Positions 1 to 7,676 are shown, numbered from the stretch's first letter. The stretch is DNA of 33,726 nt from UBA8752 sp036159995 (GCA_036159995.1 JAYYEI010000073.1:1-33726), one strand, 5' to 3'. The notes: generated by a model from the letters alone, not told the origin. Numbers and translations are program-made.

Positions 1-60
1 GTTCAGGTCGTAGAATGCCCCGCGATACGCCGGGTCGTAGGGGATGAAGGTCAATTCCAT
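1..60 (-). CDS. GNAT-like acetyltransferase, N-terminal fragment
   Basis: Only the first 20 codons are in the window: an ATG read from base 60 on the minus strand, running off the left edge with no stop. The residues begin MELTFIPYDPAYRGAFYDLN. An aromatic-containing first strand followed by a 'FYDLN' helix start resembles the N-terminus of small GNAT N-acetyltransferases, which transfer acetyl from acetyl-CoA to an amine. The catalytic and CoA-binding parts lie outside the window, so the family call is tentative and no substrate can be named. It diverges from the YdjM-like gene at 158. A weak TATTTTC box lies about 14 bases upstream of the ATG. Confidence 0.45.
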   Translation of the reverse strand, partial: MELTFIPYDPAYRGAFYDLN

Positions 61-145
61 GTCGGGCACGCCTTGAAAATAAGCCGAAGGACCCTTGGGG
101 AGGATTCCTTGTAAATGGGTGCGGTGGACGTGGCCCTACAAGTCG

Positions 146-153
146 GACCTTTG
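146..153 (+). promoter_or_regulatory. -7-like box abutting the YdjM-family gene
   Basis: GACCTTTG differs at one defined position from the Bacteroidota -7 consensus TAnnTTTG. It is followed by only 4 bases (CGGC) and the ATG at 158. It supports starting the gene at 158 and would give a leaderless or nearly leaderless mRNA. No clear -33 TTTG is visible. Confidence 0.4.
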
Positions 154-157
154 CGGC

Positions 158-1378
158 ATGGATTCACTGTCGCAGATCGTGTTGGGGGCTGCCGTGGGGG
201 AGGCGGTGCTGGGGCGCCGCATCGGAAACCGCGCCATGGTCTGGGGCGCCGTGGCCGGCACCATCCCCGACATGGACGTGCTGGGCAAGTATTTCCTCAG
301 TGAACTCGACAACCTCGTCTTCCACCGCGGCATTAGCCATTCGCTTCTGTTCTGCGTGGTCGGAGCGCTGGGCTTCGGGTGGGTGACGGACCGGCTGTAT
401 CGGAGCCTGCATCACGCCCGGATTGCGATGGTGACCAAGGCCGCGGCGGCTGTGCTGGTGGGCTTCGTCGTCAACTTCCTCACGCAAATCGTCTCCCCGG
501 GCGGTTGGATTCCTCTGGTCCTGTACATCCCGCTGGTGGGATGGTGGTGGTGGCGGCACGGCCAGAAGCGCTACTTCAATGGGAACTGGACCGCGCCGGA
601 TGCCGACCTTAAAGGATGGGTGCTTCTGTTTTTCTGGGGCTTTCTGACGCACACGCTTCTCGATTGCTTTACGACCTACGGGACACAGCTGTACGCGCCG
701 TTCTCCGATACCCGGGTGGCGTGGGGCACGATCGCGGTGGCGGACCCGCTGTGGACGTTCCCTTTTCTTGCCTGCCTCCTGGTTGCGGCAAGGTTTGCCC
801 GCTCGGACCAGCGGCGCGCCCGCTGGAATGGGGCAGGCTTGGCGTGGTGTTGTTTCTATTTGGCCCTCACGGTGGTGAACCATGGGCGGGTCAAGGGGGA
901 GTTCGAGTCGGCCTTAGCGTCGGAGGGCAAGCCCCATGAGCAGCTCTTCATCACCCCGACCATCTTCAACAACCTGCTCTGGAACGCGGTGGTGGAGGAT
1001 GGAGATGGCTACCTACTCGCCCAATATTCGATTTTCGATGAGGTGCCTATCGAATTCCACCGGGTGGAAAAGGGGTGGGGCCTGCTGCACAACCTCGAGA
1101 CGGATGAGACGCTCAAGGTGCTGCGGTGGTTCAGTGCGGGCTATTTCAACGCGTTGCTGCGAGACGATGGATCCCTGCAACTCAATGACCTTCGCTTCGG
1201 CACCTTCTCCGGGCGCGGTCTCGACGCGGACGACTACATCTTCCGGTTCAAGCTCATTGACCATGGTCCCGACCAGCCGTACGGGTTTGAGCGCGCCCAA
1301 GGCGGCCCGCCGGACAGGAAGGGCGAGGAGATGATGCGCGACCTGATTGACCGCGCTGGCGGCCTGTCCGAGGATTGA
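158..1378 (+). CDS. YdjM/DUF457-family inner-membrane metal-dependent hydrolase
   Basis: A 406-residue predicted integral membrane protein. The N-terminus shows the YdjM (LexA-binding, DUF457) signature: a small-residue-rich 'GAAVGEAVLG' segment, a 'GTIPDMD' turn, and a metal-ligand-like 'HRGISHSLL' motif near residue 60. A second 'THTLLDCFTTYGTQ' block follows near residue 170, as in family members. Several hydrophobic segments occupy the first ~250 residues; the last ~150 are polar and probably soluble. Members are annotated as membrane-bound metal-dependent hydrolases, but the physiological substrate is unknown. The open frame extends upstream to base 95, but that extension is unlike the family. 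I chose ATG 158 because the family signature starts there and a -7-like box sits 4 bases upstream. GH30 follows downstream on the same strand, 59 bases after the stop. Confidence 0.8.
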   Translation: MDSLSQIVLGAAVGEAVLGRRIGNRAMVWGAVAGTIPDMDVLGKYFLSELDNLVFHRGISHSLLFCVVGALGFGWVTDRLYRSLHHARIAMVTKAAAAVLVGFVVNFLTQIVSPGGWIPLVLYIPLVGWWWWRHGQKRYFNGNWTAPDADLKGWVLLFFWGFLTHTLLDCFTTYGTQLYAPFSDTRVAWGTIAVADPLWTFPFLACLLVAARFARSDQRRARWNGAGLAWCCFYLALTVVNHGRVKGEFESALASEGKPHEQLFITPTIFNNLLWNAVVEDGDGYLLAQYSIFDEVPIEFHRVEKGWGLLHNLETDETLKVLRWFSAGYFNALLRDDGSLQLNDLRFGTFSGRGLDADDYIFRFKLIDHGPDQPYGFERAQGGPPDRKGEEMMRDLIDRAGGLSED

Positions 1379-1426
1379 CCCTCGCTTCGCTGTCTACGCG
1401 ATATGCGGGCTTCCAAGGTGACGATG

Positions 1427-1433
1427 TACTTTG
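1427..1433 (+). promoter_or_regulatory. -7-like box abutting the GH30 gene
   Basis: TACTTTG is followed by GGCG and ATG at 1438. It resembles TAnnTTTG with one spacer base missing. Its position favours the 1438 start over 1456. The preceding bases give TGTACTTTG, similar to sequences ahead of GH16 and SusC. Confidence 0.4.
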
Positions 1434-1437
1434 GGCG

Positions 1438-2931
1438 ATGACCAACGTTGCCCTTATGCTCCGATTCACCTTGCCTTCTGTGCTCGTCCTTGCCCTTGTT
1501 TCCTGCGGAGGGTCAGCCACTCCGGACCTGATATCCACCCCTGATTCATCGGATGGAGGATCCACCATAGGGTTGACGTCGGCACAGGTGTATGCCACGG
1601 CGGAGAACACGGACAAGCGGCTGTCGTTTGAGGGTGAGCTCGCATTTGATACGGCCCGACAGCCGCTGGAAACGGAGGTGGCCATTTTCGTGAACCCCAA
1701 CCAGAAGTTTCAGACGTTCCTCGGCATTGGCGGGGCCATCACCGACGCTTCGGCGGAGGTATTCTCACAGATGAGTCCGGCCAACCAAGAGGCGCTGCTC
1801 CAGGCCTACTTCGGCGAGGACGGCATCGGGTACACCATCATTCGGACCAGCATCCATTCCTGCGATTTCGGGCTTGGGAGCCACACCTACATCGAGGAGG
1901 GGGATGCGGACCTGGCGACGTTCTCCATCGCGGTGGACACTGTGAAGCGGATTCCGATGATCCAGCGCGCCGCCGAGTTGGTGGGGGAGGACCTCGTCTT
2001 CTACGCCAGCCCGTGGAGCCCGCCGGCGTTCATGAAGACCAACGAGAACATGCTCTACGGCGGATCACTGCTGCCGGAATACCGGGACGCCTGGGCCCAG
2101 TACTTCGTGAAGTTCATCGAAGCCTATGAGGCAGAAGGGCTGCCCGTGTGGGGGGTGACCATCCAGAATGAGCCCATGGCGGTACAGCGCTGGGAGTCGT
2201 GCATCTACACGGCTGAGGAGGAGCGAGATTTCCTGAAGTACCACCTCGGGCCGGCGATGGACGCCGCCGGATATGGGGACAAGAACATCGTCGTGTGGGA
2301 CCACAACCGCGACCTCATCACGCACCGCGCCAACACCATCTTCGAAGACTCCGTCGCCGCGTCCTACGCGTGGGGCACCGGATTCCATTGGTACGAGACG
2401 TGGACCGGCGGCTTGCCGAAGTATGACAATCTCAAGCTGATTCAGGAGTCCTTCCCGGACAAGAAGCTCATGTTCACCGAAGGGTGCCAGGAGGGCTTCG
2501 ACAGCGCCCACTATGAGCGCTGGTCCAACGCCGAGCGCTATGGCAACAGCATGATCAACGACTTCAACAGCGGCACGGTCGGCTGGACGGATTGGAACAT
2601 CTTCCTCAACGAGCGGGGTGGTCCGAACCACGTCCAGAACTTTTGCTTCGCGCCGGTCCACGGCGATACGCAGAAAGACGAGCTGATCTTCACACCGACG
2701 TACTACTACATCGGCCACTTCTCGAAGTTCGTTCGGCAGGGTGCCCGCCGCGTCAGTACGGCCGCCAGCCGCAGCACGCTTGAGAGCACGACTTGGGAGA
2801 ACCCTTCTGGGGAGCGCGTCACGGTGGTGATGAACCGGACGGACCAGCCGATGGAATATGCCCTGATTGTGGGCGATCAGCAGGTCAAAGCGAGCATCCT
2901 GCCGCACGCCATGCAGACGCTCGTCTACTGA
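1438..2931 (+). CDS. GH30-family glucosylceramidase-like glycoside hydrolase, lipoprotein
   Basis: A 497-residue secreted glycosidase. The N-terminus has a hydrophobic stretch ending LALVSC at Cys23, a lipobox-like site suggesting a lipid-anchored, probably surface lipoprotein. GH30 hallmarks are visible: 'GGAITDASAEVF' early in the barrel, 'GVTIQNEP' with acid/base Glu at about residue 245, and 'LMFTEGC' with nucleophile Glu at about 348. The protein ends in a short beta domain typical of GH30 ('VVMNRTDQPMEYAL'). GH30 enzymes of this type are retaining beta-glucosidases, beta-1,6-glucanases or glucosylceramidases; with the glucanase PUL nearby, removal of beta-1,6 branches from laminarin-like glucan is my inference. 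An in-frame TTG at 1375 overlaps the previous stop but adds no signal-like sequence. ATG 1456 is the other possible start. Its 3' end converges on CotH, with 12 bases between the stops. Confidence 0.88.
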   Translation: MTNVALMLRFTLPSVLVLALVSCGGSATPDLISTPDSSDGGSTIGLTSAQVYATAENTDKRLSFEGELAFDTARQPLETEVAIFVNPNQKFQTFLGIGGAITDASAEVFSQMSPANQEALLQAYFGEDGIGYTIIRTSIHSCDFGLGSHTYIEEGDADLATFSIAVDTVKRIPMIQRAAELVGEDLVFYASPWSPPAFMKTNENMLYGGSLLPEYRDAWAQYFVKFIEAYEAEGLPVWGVTIQNEPMAVQRWESCIYTAEEERDFLKYHLGPAMDAAGYGDKNIVVWDHNRDLITHRANTIFEDSVAASYAWGTGFHWYETWTGGLPKYDNLKLIQESFPDKKLMFTEGCQEGFDSAHYERWSNAERYGNSMINDFNSGTVGWTDWNIFLNERGGPNHVQNFCFAPVHGDTQKDELIFTPTYYYIGHFSKFVRQGARRVSTAASRSTLESTTWENPSGERVTVVMNRTDQPMEYALIVGDQQVKASILPHAMQTLVY

Positions 2932-2943
2932 GCGTTTCCAGAA

Positions 2944-4500
2944 TCAGTCTACGAGAAGTCGCTGGTGGTGGAGTGCACCTTGGCTCGCTATCTCCACAAA
3001 GTACACCCCGGGTGAAAGGCCCTGCAGGTCGAGGGTGATGTCGGCGGCGCCGCCCGTCTGAAGGGTGCGAACGGCCTGACCGAGCGCATTGCGTAGGGTG
3101 AGGTCGGCAGGATAGGCTGTTGAACCGGCCACCGTGACCCGCTGGGAGGCGGGGTTGGGGAAGACGGTCCACTCCGGTGCGCGCTCATCGCGGATGGAAA
3201 GGTTGCTGCAATCGAGTTCGCCGGCGATGTAGGCGGCGCGGTTGGTCACGAACGGCTTGAGTCCATAGGTCTGTCCGCCCATCGGACCGGGACCGCCTCC
3301 ACTCAGATCGGCCTCGATGTTCGTGTTGAAATCGGCGCTGGAGTACATCTTGTTGTCATCGGTGTAGACCGACGGTGCGATCAAGTCACGGACCTCGTCG
3401 ATTCGGGCGTGCAGGTAGGCCTCGTTGAAGAAGTAAGCGGTCAGGTAGCAGACCTGTTGGAGGTACCGTTGGTACAAGTCGGGATCGTCGAGCATCCGTT
3501 GCAGCAGCGGCCGAGGGGCGTCGCAGTAATCGAGGGCCAGCGTTTCCATGTTGCCGGCACCATTGGTGTAGGATCCAAACGCCTCGTTCGCATCCCATTT
3601 GATCCACTCCCAGAGGTTGGTGTCTTGGTTGTGGTAGAGGTAATAGTTCCGGGCTGACCCGGTGTAGGTGTCCAGGTTGCTGAACAGCATGTCCATCGCG
3701 GCTGAGCGGAGGAAGGCGTCCACTTCGATACGGAAGTCGATGCCGGCCTCAAAGGCCGCATTGTCGGTGTTGTTGACGAAGTCGAGCAGGGAAATCAGGT
3801 CGCTCCAGTCGTTGAGGTCCTCGTTCGATTTCAGTTCGTAGCGATCCTCGTAGGAGGCCTGATCCTCTCCGTAGTAGACGAGATTGGCGGCCGTGGTGTT
3901 GCCCCCGGCTCCGGGAGGTCCGCCGCCGAAATTGTCACCGGCCTTGAAGAGGTTGCCGTCGTCTTCAAGGATGTTCCAGTCGAGGAACTGGTCGTCGATT
4001 TGCTCGACCACGGTGTAGAACCCCCAAGGTTCCCCGTTGAAGGTGACCTCGGCGAAGCTGGCCCGTGGCGCGGGGACGTTGGCCTCGCGGCACACGTCGA
4101 AGAACAGTTTTTCCCGCATGCACGACGGATCCTTGAAGCCGTTGCTGAAGTTGAGTTTCTTCAGCCCGTCGTAGTTCTGGCCGGAGATGTATTTGTTGAA
4201 GTCAATCTTGAAGGACTTCTTGGTGCCGGGGTGGCTGTAGCTGGAATTGCCCTTGAGCCGAACCCCGACGCTGTCGATGGCGTGCGTGCCGCTGACATCG
4301 GTGAGGGTGAGGAAGGCGACGATGTATTCGTTCTGGTCCGCGCTGTAGTTGTCTTGGAGTTGGGTCCAGAAGTTGGCCTGCGGGAAATCCAGGTTCACGC
4401 TGATGACCTGGTCGACTGAGAAGATGTTGTCTCCGTCGATCTGCGCTTGAAGCCAAAAGGGCGACAGGAGAGAGGCGAGGAAAAGGAGGGGTGTTCTCAT
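2944..4500 (-). CDS. CotH-kinase-like secreted protein with T9SS type A sorting domain
   Basis: 518 residues starting at ATG 4500, where a clean signal peptide begins (MRTPLLFLASLLSPFWLQAQ). The open frame continues upstream to 4806 but without signal-like sequence and over the neighbouring gene. The body (about 25-415) matches CotH-family atypical kinases: 'RLKGNSSYSH' near 85, 'KLNFSNGFKDPSCMREKL' near 125, a 'GFYTVVEQIDDQFL' strand, and 'KWDANEAFG' near 300, similar to the family's acidic metal-binding motif. In Bacillus, CotH phosphorylates spore-coat proteins; in non-sporulating bacteria the target is unknown. Residues about 440-518 ('FPNPASQRVTV' to 'GLSPGVYFVEI') are a T9SS type A domain, so the protein is exported to the surface or medium. 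It lies 29 bases downstream of the alpha/beta hydrolase, probably co-transcribed. Confidence 0.85.
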   Translation of the reverse strand: MRTPLLFLASLLSPFWLQAQIDGDNIFSVDQVISVNLDFPQANFWTQLQDNYSADQNEYIVAFLTLTDVSGTHAIDSVGVRLKGNSSYSHPGTKKSFKIDFNKYISGQNYDGLKKLNFSNGFKDPSCMREKLFFDVCREANVPAPRASFAEVTFNGEPWGFYTVVEQIDDQFLDWNILEDDGNLFKAGDNFGGGPPGAGGNTTAANLVYYGEDQASYEDRYELKSNEDLNDWSDLISLLDFVNNTDNAAFEAGIDFRIEVDAFLRSAAMDMLFSNLDTYTGSARNYYLYHNQDTNLWEWIKWDANEAFGSYTNGAGNMETLALDYCDAPRPLLQRMLDDPDLYQRYLQQVCYLTAYFFNEAYLHARIDEVRDLIAPSVYTDDNKMYSSADFNTNIEADLSGGGPGPMGGQTYGLKPFVTNRAAYIAGELDCSNLSIRDERAPEWTVFPNPASQRVTVAGSTAYPADLTLRNALGQAVRTLQTGGAADITLDLQGLSPGVYFVEIASQGALHHQRLLVD

Positions 4501-4505
4501 GGGCC

Positions 4506-4513
4506 CCAAGGTA
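4506..4513 (-). promoter_or_regulatory. -7-like box abutting the CotH-like gene
   Basis: On the minus strand TACCTTGG, then 5 bases, then ATG at 4500. One mismatch to TAnnTTTG. It falls in the 29-base gap after the upstream hydrolase gene, so the CotH gene may also have its own promoter. Confidence 0.3.
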
Positions 4514-4529
4514 CGCCCCGGATGCAGGC

Positions 4530-5798
4530 TCAGCGGACGATGAGCGGCTGGCGCCAGCCCCATTCGGCCACCTCCACGATGTAGAGCCCACCGGGCAATC
4601 CACTCAGGTCCAGGGCGGCTTGCGGACCGAAGTCGGAGTGGATGGCGACCACTCGACCTTGGCCATCCCGGACGCGGGCCTGCCATGGGCCTTCGGCGGC
4701 GGAATGGACCAGTGTGACCCGGCCATCCCGGGCGGGATTCGGGTACATCCGCACCGCGTGGGCCAACTGCTCCTGGATGTCGCTGGTGTAGTCGTATTCG
4801 CCGCACTGGTCGGGGTAGTCGCCGCAGATCCAGGAGGAGAGTGCGCCGGCGATGGTGGACAGGGTGACGTCGTAGGCGTCGTTGTCGGTGACGTGGGGCA
4901 CGTGGCCAGCCCCGTCAATCGTGGCAAAACAATGCGTCAGGCCGATCTCTTCAGCATGCTCATGCAGGATGGAACTGCCATCTACTTCCGTGATGGGAAA
5001 CCCGAGCAGGGAGACGTCTCCGGTGCCGTAGGGAACGGTGCCGTCGTTTGTCCCATGCACCGAGACAATGGAAACATTACCCGTTTCCATCCAGGCGGTG
5101 TCCTTGAGGGCACCACAAATGTTGAAGATGCCGGCCACGTCTGAACTGTATCCTGGATTGCCGGAGTCTCCATCGAGACCACCGCCCATTCCCGGTTCAG
5201 TCTGGTCAATGCTGATGGGGACTTCAGACTCCTCGTCTACGTAGGCGTGGTGAAGGGCAAGGAACGCTCCGGCGGAGATGCCGCCCATGAAAATCCGGTC
5301 GGAGTCGATTCCCCAGGGGTTGTTTTCCTCTTCAACGGATTGGCGGAAATAGCGAACGGCTGCTCGACCGTCGTGTACCGCGCGCCACACGGCCTTGATG
5401 AGTTCATTCTCGAGGTCAAAGATGTTGGCATAGTCGATGCCCAACCGGTAGGAGATGCTGGCCACTGCATAGCCCATTCGGGCAAAGTCCTCGCAAAAGG
5501 GAACGACATCCATTCCATTGTTGGAGCCGCTCAAGAAAAAGCCCCCATGGGCGATGATCAGAAGAGGCCGGTTTGTATTTCCGTTGCCCACCGCCTCGTA
5601 GAAATCAAAGTCGAGTTCGGTTTCAATCCCAATCGCGTCAATGTTGCTGCCGTAGACATGGCCTTCGGACACCGAGACGTTGTCGAATGCGGAGATGTAG
5701 CGGTAGCGTTCCCCGTCACACTCGGCTTGGGCGAACAGTGAGGAAGAGGCCGACATGGCGGCCAGAGCGACGAGGGCGGGAAGGAGTCGAAGGGTCAT
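4530..5798 (-). CDS. Secreted alpha/beta hydrolase (carboxylesterase-like) with T9SS type A sorting domain
   Basis: 422 residues. Signal peptide at residues 1-24 ending 'SSSLFAQ'. The alpha/beta hydrolase core has an oxyanion-type 'IIAHGGFF' at about 81-88, a nucleophile elbow G-I-S-A-G with Ser175, an acid candidate Asp252 in 'VHGTNDGTVPYG', and a His299 candidate in 'DGAGHVPH'. This is the carboxylesterase/BD-FAE-like arrangement found in acetyl- or feruloyl-esterases and lipases. Residues about 350-422 ('MYPNPARDGRVTL' to 'GLPGGLYIVEV') form a T9SS type A sorting domain, indicating export across the outer membrane. The substrate cannot be read from sequence; deacylation of glycans or lipids is possible. 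A TAGCTTCG box lies 28 bases before the ATG. CotH follows on the same strand. Confidence 0.85.
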   Translation of the reverse strand: MTLRLLPALVALAAMSASSSLFAQAECDGERYRYISAFDNVSVSEGHVYGSNIDAIGIETELDFDFYEAVGNGNTNRPLLIIAHGGFFLSGSNNGMDVVPFCEDFARMGYAVASISYRLGIDYANIFDLENELIKAVWRAVHDGRAAVRYFRQSVEEENNPWGIDSDRIFMGGISAGAFLALHHAYVDEESEVPISIDQTEPGMGGGLDGDSGNPGYSSDVAGIFNICGALKDTAWMETGNVSIVSVHGTNDGTVPYGTGDVSLLGFPITEVDGSSILHEHAEEIGLTHCFATIDGAGHVPHVTDNDAYDVTLSTIAGALSSWICGDYPDQCGEYDYTSDIQEQLAHAVRMYPNPARDGRVTLVHSAAEGPWQARVRDGQGRVVAIHSDFGPQAALDLSGLPGGLYIVEVAEWGWRQPLIVR

Positions 5799-5826
5799 TG
5801 GCTTCGGTTGCGATTCGGTTGCACTG

Positions 5827-5834
5827 CGAAGCTA
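5827..5834 (-). promoter_or_regulatory. -7-like box upstream of the alpha/beta hydrolase
   Basis: On the minus strand TAGCTTCG (one mismatch to TAnnTTTG), 28 bases before ATG 5798. This would give a conventional short leader for the hydrolase-CotH unit. Confidence 0.35.
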
Positions 5835-5864
5835 GCGACTCTTCCGGGCCGGGTCCACCACGTC

Positions 5865-5960
5865 TCAATCCAGCATGCAGCGGACGGAGTAGCCGTTGTT
5901 GCGGTCGGAGTAGGACGAGTGGAGGTGTTCAGCTACAATACAACCCACATCCTTCCATTG
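5865..5960 (-). pseudogene. Remnant C-terminus of a FISUMP-domain (TIGR02145-type) protein
   Basis: Reading the minus strand, an open stretch of about 31 codons ends at a TGA at 5867-5865. Its last residues, HLHSSYSDRNNGYSVRCMLD, look like the end of the FISUMP (Fibrobacter succinogenes major paralogous) domain, which in Bacteroidota surface proteins typically closes with a '..GFSVRC..' strand. Upstream the frame runs into tandem hairpins and no family sequence is visible, so only the tail of a former gene seems to remain. It sits between the hydrolase promoter and the CobW terminator region. No start codon or signal peptide is present. The alternative is chance resemblance. Confidence 0.5.
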
Positions 5961-5988
5961 TGACGGAAGGCCCTGACTTTGAGTCAGG
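5951..5988. terminator. Tandem hairpins downstream of the CobW gene
   Basis: Two adjacent perfect inverted repeats: CCTTCC/GGAAGG (5951-5956 with 5965-5970) and CCTGACT/AGTCAGG (5972-5978 with 5982-5988, 3-base loop). They start 12 bases after the CobW stop on the minus strand. No T-run follows, so a factor-assisted terminator or 3'-end stabiliser is as likely as a classical intrinsic terminator. Confidence 0.35.
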
Positions 5989-6000
5989 ATGGCGGTTGGC

Positions 6001-7209
6001 TCAGGAGGTGCGCTCGACGGGCCAGGCGTCGGGGTAACCGCTCATCCAGTTGAACGGCAGATCCTCGGTCTTGACGAGGCAGGCCTCGAGGTCGCGCCGG
6101 ATGCCGGCTTCGTCGAGGTGTTGGCCGATGAAGACCAGCTCCACTTTCCGGTCTCCGAACAAGGGGTCCCAGTTGGCTTCGATGTCCTTCTGGTTCTCCA
6201 GGAAGACCATGGAGTCCGCGCGCTCACCAAAGGACATGCTGGCCCACCAGACGCCGGCACTGTCGGTGCGGATCGAGCCTCCAGCCTGCCCCCAGATGAG
6301 GGCTTGGTCGGGCCGTGAGGCGATCCAGAACAGGCCCTTGCTGCGGATGATGTTGGCGGGGAACCGGTCGTGGAAATACGCCCAGAACCGCTCGGGGTGG
6401 AACGGGAGGGAGGACCGGAAGACGAAGGAGCCGATGCCGTATTCCTCGGTTTCCGGGGTGTGCTCCTCCTTGTTGAGTTCCGCAATCCAGCCGGCGCTTT
6501 CTTCGGCCTCCTCGAAGTCGAAGAGCCCGGTGTGCAGGATGCTTTTCGGGTCGACTTCGCTGAAGTTGGTTTCCACGATGCGGGCGCTGGGATTGAGCTT
6601 CTTCAATGTGGACCGCAGGATGCCGAGGTGATCGGCGTCCACGAGGTCGACCTTGTTGAGGACGATGACGTTGGCGAACTCGACCTGGTCGGTGAGCAGG
6701 TTGACGATGGTCCTGTCGTCGCCAGCGATGTCGGTCAGGTCCCGGTCCGTGAGCAACTCCGGGCTGCCGAAGTCGCGGAAGAAGTTGGCGGCGTCGACCA
6801 CGGTGACCATGGTGTCCACGTAGCTGAAGCGGGAGAGGTCGATGCCGTTGTCCTCGTCCACGAAGGAGAAGGTCTGCGCGACGGGGATGGGTTCGCTGAT
6901 GCCCGTGCTTTCGATGAGGAGGTAGTCAAAACGGTCTTCCCGGGCGAGGCGTTCCACCTCCACCATGAGGTCCTCCCGCAGGGTGCAGCAGATGCACCCG
7001 TTGCTCATTTCCACGAGCTTTTCCTCGGTCCGGGACAGGGTGTTCTCGCTCTGGACGAGGTTGGCGTCCACGTTGACCTCGCTCATGTCGTTGACGATGA
7101 CCGCGACCTTGAGGTTGTCCTTGTTGTGCAGGACGTGGTTCAACAGGGTCGTCTTGCCGGCACCGAGGAAGCCCGACAGGACCGTCACGGGGAGCTTGCC
7201 GTCAACCAT
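6001..7209 (-). CDS. CobW/COG0523-family GTPase, probable zinc metallochaperone
   Basis: 402 residues, a typical length for COG0523 proteins. P-loop GFLGAGKT at 13-20, the family's metal-binding CxCC motif 'GCICC' with Cys72, Cys74 and Cys75, and the guanine-specificity motif NKVD at 185-188. The C-terminal CobW domain is recognisable ('FVFRSSLPFHPERFWAYFHD'). Family members use GTP hydrolysis to load metals into client proteins; the ZigA/YciC/ZNG1 branch acts under zinc limitation. Linkage to a Fur-family regulator and a MerC-like protein argues for a zinc role over cobalamin synthesis, since no cob genes are nearby. Its ATG (7209) overlaps the end of the MerC gene by 8 bases, indicating translational coupling. 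There is no His-rich insert, unlike some members. Confidence 0.9.
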   Translation of the reverse strand: MVDGKLPVTVLSGFLGAGKTTLLNHVLHNKDNLKVAVIVNDMSEVNVDANLVQSENTLSRTEEKLVEMSNGCICCTLREDLMVEVERLAREDRFDYLLIESTGISEPIPVAQTFSFVDEDNGIDLSRFSYVDTMVTVVDAANFFRDFGSPELLTDRDLTDIAGDDRTIVNLLTDQVEFANVIVLNKVDLVDADHLGILRSTLKKLNPSARIVETNFSEVDPKSILHTGLFDFEEAEESAGWIAELNKEEHTPETEEYGIGSFVFRSSLPFHPERFWAYFHDRFPANIIRSKGLFWIASRPDQALIWGQAGGSIRTDSAGVWWASMSFGERADSMVFLENQKDIEANWDPLFGDRKVELVFIGQHLDEAGIRRDLEACLVKTEDLPFNWMSGYPDAWPVERTS

Positions 7210-7603
7210 GGACGATGCAGTTGTCGTTGTCGCAGCATCCGTATTTCATGTTGTACAGGTGCAGGCCAATGAGACTGAAGGCCGAGGGATACTTGACCCA
7301 CTCGGAGAAGAGGGCCGGCGCGAAGTTCTCAGCGAGGATGGCCGTAGCCAAGGCGACCCAAGCTGCCCGGAGTCCCCAGCGGAGCCAGGGGGTGCCCGAG
7401 GCTTTGACGGCTCGGAGGACGGCCACGGCCGACACGAGAAGGAAGGCAAAGTCGATCGCGCGCCACCACGTGGGGGCGGCGCTGCAACAGGTGCTGGCGC
7501 AGGCTTGGGCGACAAACAGGAACGGCGTGGCCACACAGTGGATCATGCACAGGAAACTGGCTGCGGCACCGACGGTGTCGGCCTTGATGGAAAACGAACT
7601 CAC
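7202..7603 (-). CDS. MerC-domain membrane protein (putative metal transporter component)
   Basis: About 133 residues from a GTG at 7603. Hydrophobic segments with Cys/His pairs match MerC-domain proteins: 'SFLCMIHCVATPFL' in the first helix and 'CASTCC' between helices. The tail is Cys-rich ('YGCCDNDNCIVHG'), a plausible metal-handling end. MerC proper imports Hg(II); chromosomal MerC-domain proteins near Zur/CobW genes are of unproven substrate, and zinc is my inference. The frame also has an ATG at 7645, but that codon lies inside the palindromic operator and upstream of a good -7 box (7631-7624), so a transcript from that box could not include it. The GTG start leaves a leader of roughly 14 bases. 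First gene of a two-gene operon with the CobW GTPase. Confidence 0.75.
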   Translation of the reverse strand: MSSFSIKADTVGAAASFLCMIHCVATPFLFVAQACASTCCSAAPTWWRAIDFAFLLVSAVAVLRAVKASGTPWLRWGLRAAWVALATAILAENFAPALFSEWVKYPSAFSLIGLHLYNMKYGCCDNDNCIVHG

Positions 7604-7623
7604 GCGGGTCTGGATTGGGGGAG

Positions 7624-7631
7624 CGAAATTA
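7624..7631 (-). promoter_or_regulatory. -7 box for the merC-like/cobW-like operon
   Basis: On the minus strand TAATTTCG (one mismatch to TAnnTTTG). An upstream TTGC at 7653-7650 lies 18 bases away, a fair -33 element, and it is embedded in the palindrome at 7644-7668. A repressor bound there would cover the -33 region. Confidence 0.5.
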
Positions 7632-7643
7632 CCCCCGGAATCC

Positions 7644-7668
7644 ATTAATGCAACTTGATTGCATTAAT
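7644..7668. promoter_or_regulatory. Perfect palindrome, probable Fur/Zur-family operator
   Basis: ATTAATGCAA, 5 bases (CTTGA), then TTGCATTAAT: 10-base arms with no mismatch. It is AT-rich in a GC-rich neighbourhood and lies exactly between the divergent Fur-family regulator and the MerC-like/CobW-like operon. Size and symmetry fit a Fur-superfamily dimer site. It overlaps promoter elements on both sides, so one site could control both transcripts and autoregulate the regulator. Confidence 0.7.
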
Positions 7669-7672
7669 TTCG
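7665..7672 (+). promoter_or_regulatory. -7-like box abutting the Fur-family gene
   Basis: TAATTTCG, the same octamer as the divergent promoter, followed by 4 bases and the GTG at 7677. It overlaps the right arm of the palindrome. This arrangement would make the regulator mRNA leaderless. Confidence 0.45.
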
Positions 7673-7676
7673 ACCT

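Noticed and set aside
95..157. Upstream extension of the YdjM-like gene
   Set aside because: The 21 extra residues are unlike the family N-terminus, and a -7-like box sits inside the extension, 4 bases before ATG 158.
1375..1437. TTG start for GH30 overlapping the previous stop
   Set aside because: It adds residues without signal character; ATG 1438 precedes a lipoprotein signal and follows a -7-like box.
4501..4806. N-terminal extension of the CotH-like frame
   Set aside because: It overlaps the conserved T9SS tail of the upstream hydrolase; the signal peptide starts at 4500.
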